A stretch of 46,225 nt of DNA from Comamonadaceae bacterium (GTDB taxonomy: Bacteria > Pseudomonadota > Gammaproteobacteria > Burkholderiales > Burkholderiaceae_C): NCBI GenBank assembly GCA_013297985.1, contig JAAFIY010000016.1:1-46225 (forward strand), given 5' to 3'. Positions within the stretch are counted from its first letter, which is position 1; every line of letters starts with the position of its first letter. Under the pieces are notes generated by a model that was given only the letters and a program-made list of their open reading frames with translations, made no database searches and was not told the origin of the DNA. Below, in pieces: positions 28,030 through 36,078 of this stretch. Position numbers and translations under genes: made by a program.

Positions 28030-28839
28030 TTAGGCGCCCGCGCGGCGCAAAGACGCCACGTCGTCTACCGAGCCCAAATAGGCCGCGATCACGCCCGCGT
28101 CTTCTTGCACTTCACGCGGGGTGCCCATGGCGAGCACCTCGCCTTGGTTCATGGCCAGCACGCGGTCGGATACCTTGGACACCAGCGACATGTCGTGTTC
28201 CACCATCAGCACGGTAATGCCCAGCTCTTGCTGAATGTCTTGAATCCAAAACGCCATGTCGTCGGTTTCTTCGACGTTCAGGCCCGAAGACGGTTCATCT
28301 AGCAGCAGCAGGCGTGGCTCGGTGCACAAGGCCCGGGCCAGTTCCACCACCTTGCGCACGCCGTAGGGCAGGCCCGCCACCATGCTGTCGCGGTAGTGCT
28401 GCAAGTCCAAGAGGTCAATGATCTTCTCGGCATGCTCGCGGCCACGCAGTTCATTGGCGCGCACCTTGGGTGCAAACCACAAATCGCTCCACACGCTGCT
28501 GGCGCGGTGGGTGTGGCGACCAATCAGCAGGTTGTGCAGCACGGTGGCGTGCTCAAACAGCTCAATGTTTTGAAAGGTGCGCGCAATACCTAGCGCCGCA
28601 ATCGCGTGCGGGGGCTCATCGGTGAGTTTGAGCGCGCCTTTAGGGCCCAGGTAACTGATCTCGCCCGCTGTGGGCGTGTAGATGCGACTGATCAGGTTGA
28701 AGACGGTGGTCTTGCCCGCACCGTTGGGGCCGATCAGCGTAAAGACTTCGCCGGGCTTGACATCAAAGCTGACGTTGTTGACCGCCAGCACGCCGCCAAA
28801 GCGCACCGTGAGGTTGCGGGCTTCAAGCAAGGCATTCAT
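28030..28839 (-). CDS. livG: Liv-type ABC transporter ATPase (LivG-like)
   Basis: A 269-residue ABC ATPase. Walker A GPNGAGKTT (about 37-45), the LivG-style degenerate signature YGVRKVVELARAL, Walker B LLLLDEPSSGLN and the switch VLMVEHDM. Its start overlaps the LivM stop by ATGA (28836-28839). The gap of 35 bp to livF is the largest between the four transporter genes. Confidence 0.92.
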   Translation of the reverse strand: MNALLEARNLTVRFGGVLAVNNVSFDVKPGEVFTLIGPNGAGKTTVFNLISRIYTPTAGEISYLGPKGALKLTDEPPHAIAALGIARTFQNIELFEHATVLHNLLIGRHTHRASSVWSDLWFAPKVRANELRGREHAEKIIDLLDLQHYRDSMVAGLPYGVRKVVELARALCTEPRLLLLDEPSSGLNVEETDDMAFWIQDIQQELGITVLMVEHDMSLVSKVSDRVLAMNQGEVLAMGTPREVQEDAGVIAAYLGSVDDVASLRRAGA

Positions 28840-29912
28840 CGCAGTCGGTCCGATTTCTGAAACGCCTTCTGCCGCTTGAACATGCCTTTGCGATAGAAGG
28901 GAAAAAGCTGAAAGTAGGTGCGCACCTTGAGCCAGCGGCCGTAGATGCCCAGGGGCTCAAACAGCACAAATGCAATCAGCACGCCGCCGTAAATCACAGC
29001 CTTCAGGCCTGGAGCTTGCCCAATGGCGTCGGGCAAAAAATCTTTCACCAGGCTGATGGCCTGGGGCAGCCCAATCAAGAAAATGGCGCCCAAGAAAGCG
29101 CCATGCACCGAGCCCAAGCCGCCAATGACCACCATCAGCAGCAAGTCAATGCTTTGGATGATGTTGAACTGCTCCGGCGACAGAAAGCGAATCTGGTGCG
29201 CGTACAACGCCCCGCCAATGCCAGCGAAGGCGGCAGACAAGGCAAAGCTCAAGGTTTTGTAATACGCCAAATGGATGCCCATGCTCTGGGCCGAGATTTC
29301 GCTGTCGCGAATGGCCACGAACGCCCGCCCAGTGGGCGAGCGCAGCAGGTTCAAAATGGCCAGGGTGCACAACACGGCGATGACCAAGCACAAGAAGTAA
29401 AAGCCGGTGCCGCTGCCCAAGTCATAGCCGAACAGCTTGACGGTGTTGACCATCAAACCTGCATTGCCGCCAGTAACGCTTTCCCAGCGCGCAAACACTT
29501 CTTCAATGATGAACCCAAAGGCCAGTGTGGCAATGCCCAGGTAGATGCCCTTGACCCGCAAGGCGGGCAAGCCCACCACGATGCCAATCAGTGCCGACAG
29601 GGCGGCGGCGGCCGCAATGGCCACCACAAAAGGCACGCCCATGCCGGTGAGCACCGCCTGGGTATATGCGCCCACCCCCAAAAAGGCGGCGTGGCCAATC
29701 GAGAACAGGCCGGTGAACCCCGCCAGCAACATCAGCCCCAGGCCCACGATTGAATAGATCAAGATGAAGGTCATCTGCGCCAGCAGGTATTCCCCCAGCA
29801 GCCAAGGCGCCAGCAGCATGAACACAGCCAGCGCGCTGTACCAAAAAACATGCCCGCCATGCTTGGCTAGGCGCAGGTCTTGGTCGTAAGTGGTCTTGAA
29901 GATGAATCGCAT
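28836..29912 (-). CDS. livM: Liv-type ABC transporter permease (LivM-like)
   Basis: A 358-residue inner membrane permease with about 8-10 hydrophobic segments (for example residues 20-65, then LMLLAGFTGLFSIGHAAFLG, the conserved LivM loop, and VVIGGLGSVHGAFLGA near residue 265). It forms the channel with LivH. ATG 29912 (MRFIFKTTYDQD) is chosen as the family start; an upstream in-frame start would add a charged stretch overlapping livH. A soluble basic tail of about 25 residues ends the protein. Confidence 0.9.
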   Translation of the reverse strand: MRFIFKTTYDQDLRLAKHGGHVFWYSALAVFMLLAPWLLGEYLLAQMTFILIYSIVGLGLMLLAGFTGLFSIGHAAFLGVGAYTQAVLTGMGVPFVVAIAAAAALSALIGIVVGLPALRVKGIYLGIATLAFGFIIEEVFARWESVTGGNAGLMVNTVKLFGYDLGSGTGFYFLCLVIAVLCTLAILNLLRSPTGRAFVAIRDSEISAQSMGIHLAYYKTLSFALSAAFAGIGGALYAHQIRFLSPEQFNIIQSIDLLLMVVIGGLGSVHGAFLGAIFLIGLPQAISLVKDFLPDAIGQAPGLKAVIYGGVLIAFVLFEPLGIYGRWLKVRTYFQLFPFYRKGMFKRQKAFQKSDRLR

Positions 29913-29925
29913 GGGCGTGTTCGCT

Positions 29926-30801
29926 CTAGACCTTTTTGCGCAGCTTTTCGCCAAACAGGCCGTTGGGCATGACCACCAGCACGATCAGCACCACGATATA
30001 GGCGGCAATGTCTTTGAAGCCTTCGGGCAAGTAAAAGCCCGCAAACGCTTCAACCAAGCCGATGATGAGCCCGCCCACAATGGCCCCGGGCAAACTGCCA
30101 AAGCCCCCCACCACGGCGGCGGGGAAGGCCTTTAGCCCGATAAAGCCCATGTTGGCGTGCACAAAGGTAATGGGCGCCAACATCAAGCCCGCCACAGCCG
30201 CCACGCCTGCGGCCAGCGCCCACACCAAGCCGTTGATGCGTTTGACGGGGATGCCCATGTAATAGGCGGCCAATTGGTTTTGCGACGCCGCCTGCATCGC
30301 AATGCCCACCTTGCTGTAGCGGAAGGTGACATACAGCACCGCGCACAACACGGCGGTGGCCCCCACCACCACCAACTGCTCGACGTTGAGCACCAAGCCG
30401 CCGACTTGGATGATTTGGTCTTTGTAGGGCACCGGCAGCGTGTGGGTTTCGGTGCCGATGCCGGGGATCATGGTGATCAGGCCGCGCGCCACATAGCCGA
30501 TGCCAATGGTGAGCATCACGATGCTGAAAGCCGGTTGCCCCAAGATGGGGCGGATGGTCACTCGCTCCAGCAGCCAGCCAAAGCAGGCCATGGCCAGCAT
30601 GGCGCACGGGATAGTCAGCCAATATGGCAGGCCCATCAGGGTGAGCAAGGCCAAGCCGCCAAAGGCGCCCAGCATCATCAGGTCACCCTGAGCGAAGCTA
30701 ACGGTTTCGGTGGCTTTGTAAATCAGCACGAAGCCCAGGGCAATCAGGCCGTAGATACAGCCTTGGGCGATGCCGCTCATCAAGAGTTGGAGGGTTTGCA
30801 C
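29926..30801 (-). CDS. livH: Liv-type ABC transporter permease (LivH-like)
   Basis: A 291-residue inner membrane permease, first gene of the minus-strand import operon. The opening LMSGIAQGCIYGLIALGFVL is the conserved LivH N-terminus, and AVVGGFGSLPGAIVGGLIIG is the family's EAA-like loop. Hydrophobic segments run through the whole length. GTG 30801 is the start giving a family-type length; an ATG seven codons in (MSGIAQG) is an alternative. No clear ribosome binding site precedes the GTG. A good promoter lies 28-56 bp upstream. Confidence 0.9.
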   Translation of the reverse strand: MQTLQLLMSGIAQGCIYGLIALGFVLIYKATETVSFAQGDLMMLGAFGGLALLTLMGLPYWLTIPCAMLAMACFGWLLERVTIRPILGQPAFSIVMLTIGIGYVARGLITMIPGIGTETHTLPVPYKDQIIQVGGLVLNVEQLVVVGATAVLCAVLYVTFRYSKVGIAMQAASQNQLAAYYMGIPVKRINGLVWALAAGVAAVAGLMLAPITFVHANMGFIGLKAFPAAVVGGFGSLPGAIVGGLIIGLVEAFAGFYLPEGFKDIAAYIVVLIVLVVMPNGLFGEKLRKKV

Positions 30802-30828
30802 GAGCGTTCAATTGAATGCAGTGCGCGG

Positions 30829-30857
30829 GTTATAGCGGCGTGCAGCGGGTGGCCCAA
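30829..30857 (-). promoter_or_regulatory. Probable sigma70 promoter of the liv-type operon
   Basis: On the minus strand TTGGGC (30852-30857) and TATAAC (30829-30834) are separated by 17 bases. The start point would be near 30822, about 20 bases before the livH GTG. A 10-bp palindrome TTCAATTGAA (30807-30816) sits between, a possible regulator site. Confidence 0.45.
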
Positions 30858-30980
30858 GAGGGTTGGTCCGCAGAGGGTGAACCCGATTCGTTGAATCCCA
30901 GGTGCCAAGGGCTAGCACTTGCCCTGGGCTTTTGGCCCCATCTGCGCGGCATTGGGCTTTGATCTAGCGCAAGCCAAGTT

Positions 30981-31002
30981 CAATAAAAACCCCGAATCGG
31001 GG
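30981..31002 (-). terminator. Possible minus-strand terminator
   Basis: On the minus strand CCCCG-ATT-CGGGG (30990-31002) is followed by GTTTTTATTG. The stem is short (5 bp, extended by flanking G/C) but the T-run is good. It would stop leftward transcripts coming from the thioesterase at 31494 before they reach the livH promoter. Confidence 0.35.
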
Positions 31003-31112
31003 GGGTGCGTTTCAGGGTGATTGGTCGTATTGCGCCCTGGCACTGGCATGCTCTGAGCGTGGGGAGCTGCTTAGGTCAACGCGGTTTGCGCCCACTCCAA
31101 AGGCCTTAAGCA

Positions 31113-31475
31113 ATGTCAGAGTTCGTGGTCGAAAGCGGTGGCGGCGCGATGATGGATCGCCGCAGCGGTCCGCGCAAGAGCTGGCGCAGCCGTGCCCAAC
31201 TGCGCTGGCCCAGCGGGGCCACGATGGACGTGCGCACCATCGACATCGGGGTGGAAGGCTTGGCCCTGGTGGCTGAGCGCAACTTAAGCCCTGGCACCGA
31301 ATGCCAACTGGTCTTCAGCCTGTTGATCAACGGCCACCCCACGCCGCAATTGACGGCGCCAGTCAAGGTGTTGTTTGGTTCGCTTAGCGGTTCGTTCGGC
31401 GGCTTTCGGCTCGGCTTGGGTTTTGGCCCTACCAGCCGCGCGGTGCAAGACGCTGTTCAGCAGTATTGCCGCTAG
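31113..31475 (+). CDS. PilZ-domain protein
   Basis: A 120-residue single-domain protein. The N-terminal arginine patch MMDRRSGPRKSWR corresponds to RxxxR of PilZ domains, and TIDIGVEGLAL to the D/N-x-S-x-x-G strand, with Ser replaced by Gly (D-I-G-V-E-G). The end PVKVLFGSLSGSFGGFRLGLGF fits the last strands. PilZ domains bind cyclic di-GMP; the altered motif leaves binding uncertain. It is a lone gene, convergent with the thioesterase gene (18 bp apart). A GGDEF-EAL protein is encoded 8 kb away, but no functional link is shown. Confidence 0.75.
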   Translation: MSEFVVESGGGAMMDRRSGPRKSWRSRAQLRWPSGATMDVRTIDIGVEGLALVAERNLSPGTECQLVFSLLINGHPTPQLTAPVKVLFGSLSGSFGGFRLGLGFGPTSRAVQDAVQQYCR

Positions 31476-31493
31476 GGCCCGCGCTTGGCCGGT

Positions 31494-31928
31494 TTAGGTG
31501 TGCGTGGCAGATGCGATGGGCCGCGGGCGGCCGTGGTCGTCGATGGCCACATAAGTCAGGCTGGCCTCAGTCACCTTCACAAACTGGCCTTGGTTGCGCA
31601 TCCGCTCGGCATGCACCTCTACCGCCACGGTGATGGATGTGTTGCCCACCCGCAGCACTCGGGAATAGAACGACAAGATGTCGCCCACCCGCACCGGCTG
31701 CTTGAAGATGAATTCGTTCACCGCCACCGTGGCCATGCGCCCGCGCACATGGCGCGCGGGCAGCACCGAGCCCGCCAAGTCCACCTGCGCCATCACCCAG
31801 CCGCCAAAAATGTCGCCATTGGCGTTGCAGTCTGCTGGCATGGGGATCACTTTGAGCACCAGCTCGCCCTGACCGCTGTCAGGCGCTTGGGGGGCTTGGG
31901 CGTGGGGGGCTTGGGGATTGGCGCTCAT
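31494..31928 (-). CDS. yciA: Acyl-CoA thioesterase, YciA-like hotdog
   Basis: A 144-residue cytoplasmic hotdog thioesterase. ADCNANGDIFGGWVMAQVDLAG is the signature of YciA/BACH enzymes: N-x-x-G-D-I-F-G-G-W with the catalytic Asp on the helix start. ATVAVNEFIFKQPVRVGDIL and VGNTSITVAVEV follow. YciA hydrolyses a broad range of acyl-CoA. The N-terminal 20 residues are an A/P/Q-rich low-complexity leader (PQAPHAQAPQAP). ATG 31928 follows GAGGG; upstream frame continues but lacks family sequence. It is divergent from the ABC exporter gene, 76 bp apart. Confidence 0.87.
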   Translation of the reverse strand: MSANPQAPHAQAPQAPDSGQGELVLKVIPMPADCNANGDIFGGWVMAQVDLAGSVLPARHVRGRMATVAVNEFIFKQPVRVGDILSFYSRVLRVGNTSITVAVEVHAERMRNQGQFVKVTEASLTYVAIDDHGRPRPIASATHT

Positions 31929-32004
31929 GCCCTCATGGTAGTGTGATGTGAATGTCATCTTGCGACGGTCTGCCCTTTGCACGGCCTGCCGCCCTCTGCT
32001 CGTC

Positions 32005-33885
32005 ATGCGCCCCGCCGCTTCTGCCACTACCGCCACCTCAGACTCCGCCCACGCTGCACCGCCGGGCGCCAGCGCGCCTGAACGCAGCGACTGGCTGACC
32101 CTGTCGCGCCTGCTGCCCTACTTGTGGCAATACAAATGGCGTGTGATGGCGGCGCTGGCCTTCATGGTGGGCGCCAAGGTGGCCAACGTCGGCGTGCCGG
32201 TGTTGCTCAAAGAGCTGGTGGACAAGCTCGACTTGAAACCGGGCGATGTCAACACCGTGCTGGTGGTGCCCTTGGGCTTGCTGCTGGCCTATGGTCTGTT
32301 GCGCTTGTCGACGTCTCTGTTCACCGAGTTGCGCGAGCTGGTCTTTGCCAAGGCCACGCATGGCGCGGCGCGCAGCATTGCGCTGAACACCTTTGAGCAT
32401 TTGCACGCTTTGAGCTTGCGCTTTCACCTAGAGCGCCAAACCGGCGGCATGACACGCGACATTGAGCGCGGCGTGCGCGGCATTGAATCGCTGATCAGCT
32501 ATTCGCTCTACAGCATCGTGCCCACGCTGATTGAAGTCACGCTGGTGCTGGCTATTTTGGGCATCAAGTTTGACCCGTGGTTTGTGGTCATCACCCTGAC
32601 TGCGCTTGCGACCTACATCGTGTTCACCGTGGTGGTGACTGAATGGCGTACGCAGTTTCGGCGCGAGGCCAATGAATTTGACAGCGCCGCCCACACCAAG
32701 GCCGTGGATTCACTGTTGAACTACGAAACGGTGAAGTACTTCAACAACGAAGGCTTTGAAGCGCAGCGTTATGACCAGCGGCTGGAGTCCTTGCGCCGCG
32801 CTCGGCTAAAGAGCCAAACCACGCTGAGCATGCTCAATACCGGCCAGCAGCTCATCATTGCCATCGGCCTGGTGGCCATGCTGTGGCGCGCCACCCAAGG
32901 CGTGGTGGAAGGCCGCATGACGCTGGGCGATTTGGTCATGGTCAACGCCTTCATGATTCAGCTGTACATCCCGCTGAACTTTCTGGGCGTGATCTACCGC
33001 GAGATCAAGCAAAGCCTGACCGATCTAGACAAGATGTTCACGCTGATGGACCGCGAACGCGAAGTGGCCGACGCCCCTGGCGCCACGGACTTGTCGCTAG
33101 ACGGCCCGCCTGAGCTGCGCTTTGACCAAGTGCACTTTGCCTATGAGGCCGCACGGCCCATCTTGCATGGCGTGAGCTTTGTGATTCCTGCGGGCAAGAC
33201 GGTGGCAGTGGTGGGGCCGTCGGGCTCGGGCAAGAGCACGCTGGCGCGGCTGCTGTTTCGCTTTTATGACGTGCAGCAGGGCCGCATCACCCTAAACGGG
33301 CAAGACATTCGCAACGTGACGCAAGGCAGCGTGCGCCGCGCCATCGGCATCGTGCCGCAAGACACGGTGCTGTTTAACGACACGGTGGCCTACAACATTG
33401 CCTATGGCCGCACCGACGCCAGCCAAGCGCAGATTGAAGACGCCGCCCGCGCCGCGCGCATCCACGACTTCATTGCCAGCAGCCCCAAGGGCTACGACAC
33501 CATGGTGGGCGAGCGCGGCTTGAAGCTGTCTGGCGGCGAAAAGCAGCGTGTGGCCATTGCCCGCACGCTCTTGAAGAACCCACCGGTGATGATTTTTGAC
33601 GAGGCCACCAGCGCGTTGGACTCGGCCAATGAGCGCGCCATCCAAGCCGAGCTGGCCACTACCGCCCAGGGTAAAACCACGCTGGTGATTGCGCACCGCT
33701 TGAGCACCGTGGTGGACGCGCATGAGATTTTGGTGATGGACGCGGGCCACATCATTGAGCGTGGCACCCACGCGCAACTGTTGGCGCAGGGCGGCCGCTA
33801 TGCGGGCATGTGGGCCATGCAACAAAGCGCCGACACGGCTGCGCCCGATGAAGCCGACGGCGCGGGGTTGGCCACGGTTTCGTAA
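32005..33885 (+). CDS. ABC exporter of the Atm1/HMT1 family (permease fused to ATPase)
   Basis: A 626-residue half-transporter. About residues 50-330 form the six-helix permease, with YETVKYFNNEGFEAQRY and the loop YSLYSIVPTLIEV typical of Atm1/HMT1 proteins. The ATPase has Walker A GPSGSGKST, signature LSGGEKQRVAIARTL, Walker B MIFDEATSALD and H-loop IAHRLST. The family exports glutathione-linked sulfur compounds or metals from the cytoplasm and matters in iron-sulfur or metal homeostasis. ATG 32005 (MRPAASAT) is preferred to an upstream GTG at 31948, since the first 45 residues are a low-complexity leader anyway. Repeat E8 with a perfect hairpin lies 24 bp after the stop. Confidence 0.9.
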   Translation: MRPAASATTATSDSAHAAPPGASAPERSDWLTLSRLLPYLWQYKWRVMAALAFMVGAKVANVGVPVLLKELVDKLDLKPGDVNTVLVVPLGLLLAYGLLRLSTSLFTELRELVFAKATHGAARSIALNTFEHLHALSLRFHLERQTGGMTRDIERGVRGIESLISYSLYSIVPTLIEVTLVLAILGIKFDPWFVVITLTALATYIVFTVVVTEWRTQFRREANEFDSAAHTKAVDSLLNYETVKYFNNEGFEAQRYDQRLESLRRARLKSQTTLSMLNTGQQLIIAIGLVAMLWRATQGVVEGRMTLGDLVMVNAFMIQLYIPLNFLGVIYREIKQSLTDLDKMFTLMDREREVADAPGATDLSLDGPPELRFDQVHFAYEAARPILHGVSFVIPAGKTVAVVGPSGSGKSTLARLLFRFYDVQQGRITLNGQDIRNVTQGSVRRAIGIVPQDTVLFNDTVAYNIAYGRTDASQAQIEDAARAARIHDFIASSPKGYDTMVGERGLKLSGGEKQRVAIARTLLKNPPVMIFDEATSALDSANERAIQAELATTAQGKTTLVIAHRLSTVVDAHEILVMDAGHIIERGTHAQLLAQGGRYAGMWAMQQSADTAAPDEADGAGLATVS

Positions 33886-33909
33886 CCGATTTGACGCCGG
33901 TGCTTCGAG

Positions 33910-33967
33910 TCAAATGAGGCCCTAGCGCCCTAAAATAGGGCGCAAGCAGCTATTAAAAATGTAGCAA
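33910..33967 (+). repeat. Dispersed palindromic repeat, copy E8, with perfect hairpin
   Basis: Forward copy and the best preserved in the window: TCAAATGAGGCCCTA, GCGCCCTA-AAA-TAGGGCGC (33925-33943, perfect 8-bp stem), then AAGCAGCTATTAAAAATGTAGCAAG. It lies between the ABC exporter and KDG kinase genes and could end the exporter transcript, though no T-run follows directly. Confidence 0.85.
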
Positions 33968-34005
33968 GCAGCTCGCCGATAGCTCCCACCCGATCACCCC
34001 TAGCG

Positions 34006-34995
34006 ATGACCCTCGCCGCCCCTGCCCCCACCGATCTGCAAGCACCCCATGCCCAGGGCCGTGCGCTGGACGTGTTGGCCATGGGCGAAGCGATGGTGGA
34101 GTTCAATCAGACTCACCCAGGCCAGCCGCAGTACCTGCAAGGCTTTGGTGGCGATACCAGCAATGCCGCCATTGCAGCCGCCCGCCAAGGGGCGCGGGTG
34201 GGCTACCTGTCGGCGGTGGGCGCCGATGCCTTTGGCGCGGCGTTGCGCGCGCTGTGGGCTACAGAAGGCGTGGACACCCGCGCCGTGCGCACCGACGCCG
34301 CTGCGCCCACCGGCATCTACTTTGTCAATCATGGGCCCACTGGGCACCAGTTTGAGTTTCGCCGTGCGGGCTCAGCCGCCAGCCGCATGGGCGCAGCCGA
34401 CATCGACGCCACCGTCGTGGCGCAGGCGCGGGTGCTGCATGTGTCGGCCGTCTCAGCGGCCCTTTCCAGCAGTGCCTGTGATGCGGTGTATGCCGCAGTG
34501 GCGGCCGCACGCGCAGCGGGCACGGTGGTGAGCTTTGACACCAACCTGCGCCTGAAGTTGTGGCCGCTGGCCCGGGCGCGCGCCGTCATCAATGATCTGC
34601 TGGGCCAGGCCGACATCGCTTTGCCCAGTTATGACGACGTGGTGGCCATCAGCGGCTTGCAACAGCCCGACGCATTGGTGGATTGGTGCTTGCAGCGCGG
34701 CGCGCGTTTGGTGGCCTTGAAGCTGGGCGCGGATGGCGCCTTGGTGGCCACGCCCAGCCAGCGCCAGCGCATTGCCCCGCACCCGGTGCAGGCGGTGGAC
34801 GCCACCGGCGCGGGCGACACCTTTGGCGGCGCTTTTTTGGCGCGCTGGCTGGCGGGTGATGCGCCCGCCGATGCAGGTCGCTACGCCGCAGTGGCGGCGG
34901 CCTTGGCCACCACCGGTTGGGGTGCGGTGGCGCCCATCCCGCGTGCAGCCCACGTGCAGCAAGTGCTGGCCCAAAACTCCGGCGCTACAAAATAA
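34006..34995 (+). CDS. kdgK: 2-dehydro-3-deoxygluconokinase (PfkB family)
   Basis: A 329-residue ribokinase-fold sugar kinase phosphorylating 2-keto-3-deoxygluconate in the Entner-Doudoroff/uronate routes. The first family segment is VLAMGEAMVEFNQ, then GFGGDTSNAAIAAARQGARV with the substrate-binding GGD-x-x-N, and AVDATGAGDTFGGAF with the catalytic Asp. FDTNLRLKLWP is characteristic of KdgK rather than fructokinase. The first 20 residues are an extra A/P-rich leader. It stands alone between inverted copies of the dispersed repeat, the downstream one carrying a terminator. Confidence 0.88.
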   Translation: MTLAAPAPTDLQAPHAQGRALDVLAMGEAMVEFNQTHPGQPQYLQGFGGDTSNAAIAAARQGARVGYLSAVGADAFGAALRALWATEGVDTRAVRTDAAAPTGIYFVNHGPTGHQFEFRRAGSAASRMGAADIDATVVAQARVLHVSAVSAALSSSACDAVYAAVAAARAAGTVVSFDTNLRLKLWPLARARAVINDLLGQADIALPSYDDVVAISGLQQPDALVDWCLQRGARLVALKLGADGALVATPSQRQRIAPHPVQAVDATGAGDTFGGAFLARWLAGDAPADAGRYAAVAAALATTGWGAVAPIPRAAHVQQVLAQNSGATK

Positions 34996-35040
34996 ATAGC
35001 TGCTTGGGCAAGAAAATAGGGCGCAGCAGCCCTTTTTCTT
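34982..35040 (-). terminator. Terminator formed by dispersed repeat copy E9
   Basis: The repeat in reverse orientation (GCTACAAAATAAATAGCTGC, TTGGGCAAGAAAATAGG) starts at the end of the KDG kinase gene, overlapping its last codons (stop at 34993-34995). Its final arm AGGGC-GCAGCA-GCCCT (35018-35033) is followed by TTTTCTTT, a standard rho-independent terminator on the plus strand. The element therefore acts as the transcription end of kdgK. Confidence 0.65.
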
Positions 35041-35055
35041 TGAAGAATTCGGTGT

Positions 35056-36078
35056 TTAACCGATGGGCTCCCAGCGTCCCAGCCGGACCAGCGTGGCGCC
35101 CTCCGTGGCGTGGCGCAGGGTGGGCATCACCAGCACGCAGTCGTCATAGGGCGTCACCACCAGCTGGCCGCCACTGGTGCCAATCAAGGTGCCCGCTTGC
35201 GGCACGGTGTGGCCATTGGGCCAGGCCTGGGCCAACGCAGGCGGTGGGCCGGCTTGCACCGTCACCGCATGCGTCACACGCACCAGCCGATGCGCTGGAT
35301 TCTGTGGGGCGGTGTGCGCAGGGTGGGCGTTGGGCGCATCGGCATCCCACACACCGGTAGTCACCAAAAAACGCAAGGTCAAGGCTTCGGCCAGCGTGCG
35401 GCTGGCCACGTCACCGTGCCAGCCACATTCCACCAACACGGCGCGGCTGTCGTCGGCCCCGTCGGCCAAGCCAAAGCGCCCGTGGTCACGCAAGCGCTTA
35501 CCTGCCGCATGGCCTGGGTCAGCCACCATCAAGCCGGGTATCTGCAGGGCCTGGGCAAAGCGCGCGTGGCGCTGCGCCGTGCCCACCAAGGCCATCGGCG
35601 GGCCGATTTCGTGCATGGAATGCAGATCGAGTAAATCGTCCGCCTGCTCCACCCACGGCGCCAACTGGCGGGCTCGGCGCTGCTCTAATGAACCATCCAG
35701 CGGTGCCGCAGTCAGCGCGTTGCCCCACAGGCGGTTGAGGTCTTGGTCCACGAAGCGCGAGTCGTCGGGGTGCGCAGCGTCAAAGCGGTCAAAGGCGTCT
35801 AAGTTGCACAGCATCACGGTGAGCCGCCCGCGCCGCACCCGCTGGCCTGCGGCAAGCATCTGCAGCACATGAATGGCCGCCCAAGCGCCGCAGAGCTCAT
35901 TGCCGTGCACCAAGGCCGTCAGCAGCGCATGGCGGCCTGGCGCGGCAGCGGCAAAGTGCCACACGCCAGGCACACCGGTGTTGCCAGCGCGCCAAGGTGC
36001 CAGATCAGGTGCGGCCAGCGCAAAGGGCGGCAGTGGGCTGGGCGCGGTCAGCATGGCTGCAAAGGCCTGGGCGCTCAT
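35056..36078 (-). CDS. Succinylglutamate desuccinylase/aspartoacylase family zinc hydrolase
   Basis: A 340-residue cytoplasmic M14-like amidohydrolase. Zinc ligands lie in LTALVHGNELCGAW (H and E of HGNE) and the second His in DLLDLHSMHEIG; LVECGWHGD carries the candidate catalytic Glu. CNLDAFDRFDAAHPDDSRFVDQDLNR matches the family's N/R-substrate loop. AstE-like enzymes cleave N-succinylglutamate and aspartoacylases cleave N-acetylaspartate; no ast genes are nearby, so the substrate is open. Its start overlaps the upstream Bug receptor stop (ATGA, 36075-36078), so the receptor may capture the substrate of this enzyme. Confidence 0.85.
   Translation of the reverse strand: MSAQAFAAMLTAPSPLPPFALAAPDLAPWRAGNTGVPGVWHFAAAAPGRHALLTALVHGNELCGAWAAIHVLQMLAAGQRVRRGRLTVMLCNLDAFDRFDAAHPDDSRFVDQDLNRLWGNALTAAPLDGSLEQRRARQLAPWVEQADDLLDLHSMHEIGPPMALVGTAQRHARFAQALQIPGLMVADPGHAAGKRLRDHGRFGLADGADDSRAVLVECGWHGDVASRTLAEALTLRFLVTTGVWDADAPNAHPAHTAPQNPAHRLVRVTHAVTVQAGPPPALAQAWPNGHTVPQAGTLIGTSGGQLVVTPYDDCVLVMPTLRHATEGATLVRLGRWEPIG

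Larger units (their letters stand above)
30802..31112. other. 311-bp intergenic region between livH and the PilZ gene
   Basis: This divergent gap holds the livH promoter and palindrome at its left end and a short hairpin (30990-31002) in the middle. I see no open frame with a ribosome binding site and no copy of the dispersed repeat. CCAAGGGC...GCCCTGG near 30901-30930 can form another imperfect stem. The PilZ gene promoter must lie in the right half but no clear hexamers were found. Confidence 0.6.

Noticed and set aside
31485..31946. A plus-strand open frame opposite the YciA-like thioesterase
   Set aside because: The opposite strand carries the clear N-G-D-I-F-G-G-W hotdog signature; the plus frame resembles nothing.
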